NCBI GenBank assembly: GCA_031271875.1
Contig: JAISVD010000145.1
Location: 1-5,676 of the forward strand
Length of the DNA stretch: 5,676 bases
Direction of reading: 5' to 3'
Source: Spirochaetaceae bacterium
GTDB lineage: Bacteria; Spirochaetota; Spirochaetia; Treponematales; Treponemataceae
The notes below the pieces were generated by a model. That model ran no database searches. It was given only the letters and a program-made list of their open reading frames with translations, and was not told where the DNA came from. Numbering within the stretch: position 1 is the first letter of the stretch; each line of letters begins with the position of its first letter. Shown here piece after piece: positions 4,303-5,676 of the stretch. The position numbers and the translations under genes were made by a program.

Positions 4303-5676
4303 TCAGGAGTAATTGAAAACCTGCTCCTCAAATTCCGATACAGGCATGGGTCGGGAGAACAGATACCCTTGAGCCATATTACAGCCGACGCTTTTGAGGA
4401 ACAGGCACTGCTCCTCGGTTTCCACCCCTTCGGAAACAACGGACATATTGAGTTTGTGGGCCATATCGATAATAGAAGACATGACCATACGGCTTTTTTC
4501 CGACCGGGAGAGCAAACGGATAAACTCCTTGTCCAGCTTCAGTTCATCCACAGGAAGTTCGATAAGTGCATTCAGGGAGGAGTATCCGGTCCCGAAATCG
4601 TCAAGGGAGAGCCTGAAACCGTTATTTTTCAGTTTACGGAGAATCTCGATCATCATATCAAGTTTTTCGCATACAGCGCTTTCGGTTACCTCAATTTCAA
4701 TGAGATAGGGCGGCACATCATAGGCTGTAAGTACCTCCAGATATTCGTTGATAAAATTCGGATTGTAAAAATGGAGCCGGGAGACATTTACGGCAATCGG
4801 TACGGGGGTTATTCCCCTGTCAAGCCATTCACGGAGTTTTCCGCATACCAGCTCAAACACATAAAGATCAAGTTTTACAATAAATCCGTTTTTTTCAAAA
4901 AGCGGGACAAAGTTATCGGGAGCGATAACCCCGATTTCGGGATCGATCCACCTGACCAGAGCCTCCGCGCCTATCATGGTGAGATTGTCCAGTACGTATT
5001 TGGGCTGAAGATATAAAACAAACTGGGAAGATTTGAGGGCGCCGTGCATTTTTGTTTCGATGTTTTTCTCCGCCAGCATTTTCCTGCGGGTATCATCCGT
5101 ATAAAAAGCGAAACGGCTTTCATATCCCCCTTTTATGGATTTACGGACAATATCAACCCTGTCGATTATCTTGTTCAGTTCCGGAGAGTCCGAAGTTATC
5201 CGGAATATGCCGCATGAATAGATGAGCCGGTATATATTTCCGTTCCGGTTTATATAAAAGGACGCGTTATCATGAAACGCTTGTATCCGCTGTACTATCT
5301 CATCATCGGTGCTGTATTCCACAAGGACCGCAAAACAGTCTCCTGACCGGGAGAAGAACTCCCCCGGCCTCAGATTTGCCCTGAGCAGGTCCGCTAAATA
5401 TTTCAGCACCGTATCGCCGTCTTCATAGCTGAACATATCATTTATGTATTTGAACTGCTCGATATCGAATTTTATCAGCGCATAATTGTTCCTGTTTTTA
5501 TTTTTCAGTATTTTTGCAGCATCGATATTGAATTTATACAGACTACGCTCGCCGATAAGCTGGTCAACATAGGCTATATTTTCAATTCTCTCTCTGTTAC
5601 GTTTCCCTGAAATGAAAACGATCAGAAATACAACAGCCATGAGTAATATAATGGAAAGAAGGATATATTTATTCCG
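4303..5676 (-). CDS. Membrane GGDEF-EAL protein, degenerate GGDEF, 5' end missing
   Basis: The reading frame runs off the right edge without a stop, so the N-terminus lies outside; 457 residues are visible, numbered here from the edge. Residues 4-22 are a transmembrane helix followed by SGKRNR, so an extracytoplasmic sensor probably precedes it. The ATG at 5640 lies inside this helix and is not the likely start. The GGDEF domain (about 35-180) keeps FDIEQFKYIND (70-80) but has SGDCF (111-115) in place of GGDEF, so cyclase activity is unlikely. The EAL domain (about 215-450) keeps its metal and catalytic residues: Glu238 in GAEALVRW, Asn297 in NVSR, Glu329 in EVTES, Asp359-Asp360 in LDDFGTGYSS, Lys380 in LKLDKEF, Glu416 in SEGVET and Gln436 in AQGYLFSRPMP. 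I infer an active c-di-GMP phosphodiesterase (product pGpG) controlled by an external signal. Confidence 0.92.
   Translation of the reverse strand, partial: RNKYILLSIILLMAVVFLIVFISGKRNRERIENIAYVDQLIGERSLYKFNIDAAKILKNKNRNNYALIKFDIEQFKYINDMFSYEDGDTVLKYLADLLRANLRPGEFFSRSGDCFAVLVEYSTDDEIVQRIQAFHDNASFYINRNGNIYRLIYSCGIFRITSDSPELNKIIDRVDIVRKSIKGGYESRFAFYTDDTRRKMLAEKNIETKMHGALKSSQFVLYLQPKYVLDNLTMIGAEALVRWIDPEIGVIAPDNFVPLFEKNGFIVKLDLYVFELVCGKLREWLDRGITPVPIAVNVSRLHFYNPNFINEYLEVLTAYDVPPYLIEIEVTESAVCEKLDMMIEILRKLKNNGFRLSLDDFGTGYSSLNALIELPVDELKLDKEFIRLLSRSEKSRMVMSSIIDMAHKLNMSVVSEGVETEEQCLFLKSVGCNMAQGYLFSRPMPVSEFEEQVFNYS

Noticed and set aside
4262..4311. TACTCC (4262-4267) pairing with GGAGTA (4306-4311) as a shared terminator of the convergent genes
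   Set aside because: A 6-bp stem across a 38-base loop with no T run is too weak to call.
4369..5016. Plus-strand open frame opposite the EAL domain
   Set aside because: It is antisense to catalytic EAL motifs; its translation is not protein-like.

Overview
The window holds five protein genes. Mid-range base composition, a lipoprotein with two WHy (LEA type 2) domains, and a membrane-anchored c-di-GMP protein would fit a spirochaete of the Treponema group. That placement rests on general impression rather than on a marker gene, so treat it as a weak inference. No tRNA, rRNA, CRISPR array, transposase or phage gene is visible.

Layout, left to right. Positions 1-163 carry no gene but hold a 30-bp perfect palindrome and hairpins downstream of the first gene. 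A minus-strand gene (164-1009) encodes a predicted lipoprotein with two WHy/LEA-2 domains. It is transcribed divergently from a plus-strand arginase gene, rocF (1139-2047), and the 129-bp gap contains what look like interlocked back-to-back promoters plus a leader hairpin. After 71 bp comes avtA (2119-3450), a valine-pyruvate type aminotransferase. A 247-bp gap (3451-3697) follows that is unusually rich in inverted repeats. Next is a plus-strand NAD(P)H-dependent FMN reductase of the ChrR/YieF type (3698-4261). It converges on a minus-strand gene (4303 to the right edge), which encodes a membrane-bound protein with a degenerate GGDEF domain and an intact EAL domain. That gene is cut by the window edge and its N-terminus is missing.

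How they work together. rocF and avtA are both amino-acid enzymes on the same strand and may be co-transcribed: arginase gives ornithine and urea, and the aminotransferase exchanges amino groups between alanine/pyruvate and valine/2-oxoisovalerate. The other three genes have separate jobs (envelope lipoprotein, flavin-dependent quinone or metal reduction, c-di-GMP turnover), and nothing ties them into one system. The protein content is ordinary. The features most worth a second look are non-coding: the 30-bp palindrome at the left edge, the interlocked divergent promoters, the nested hairpins after avtA, and the mutually exclusive stems in the leader of the reductase gene.
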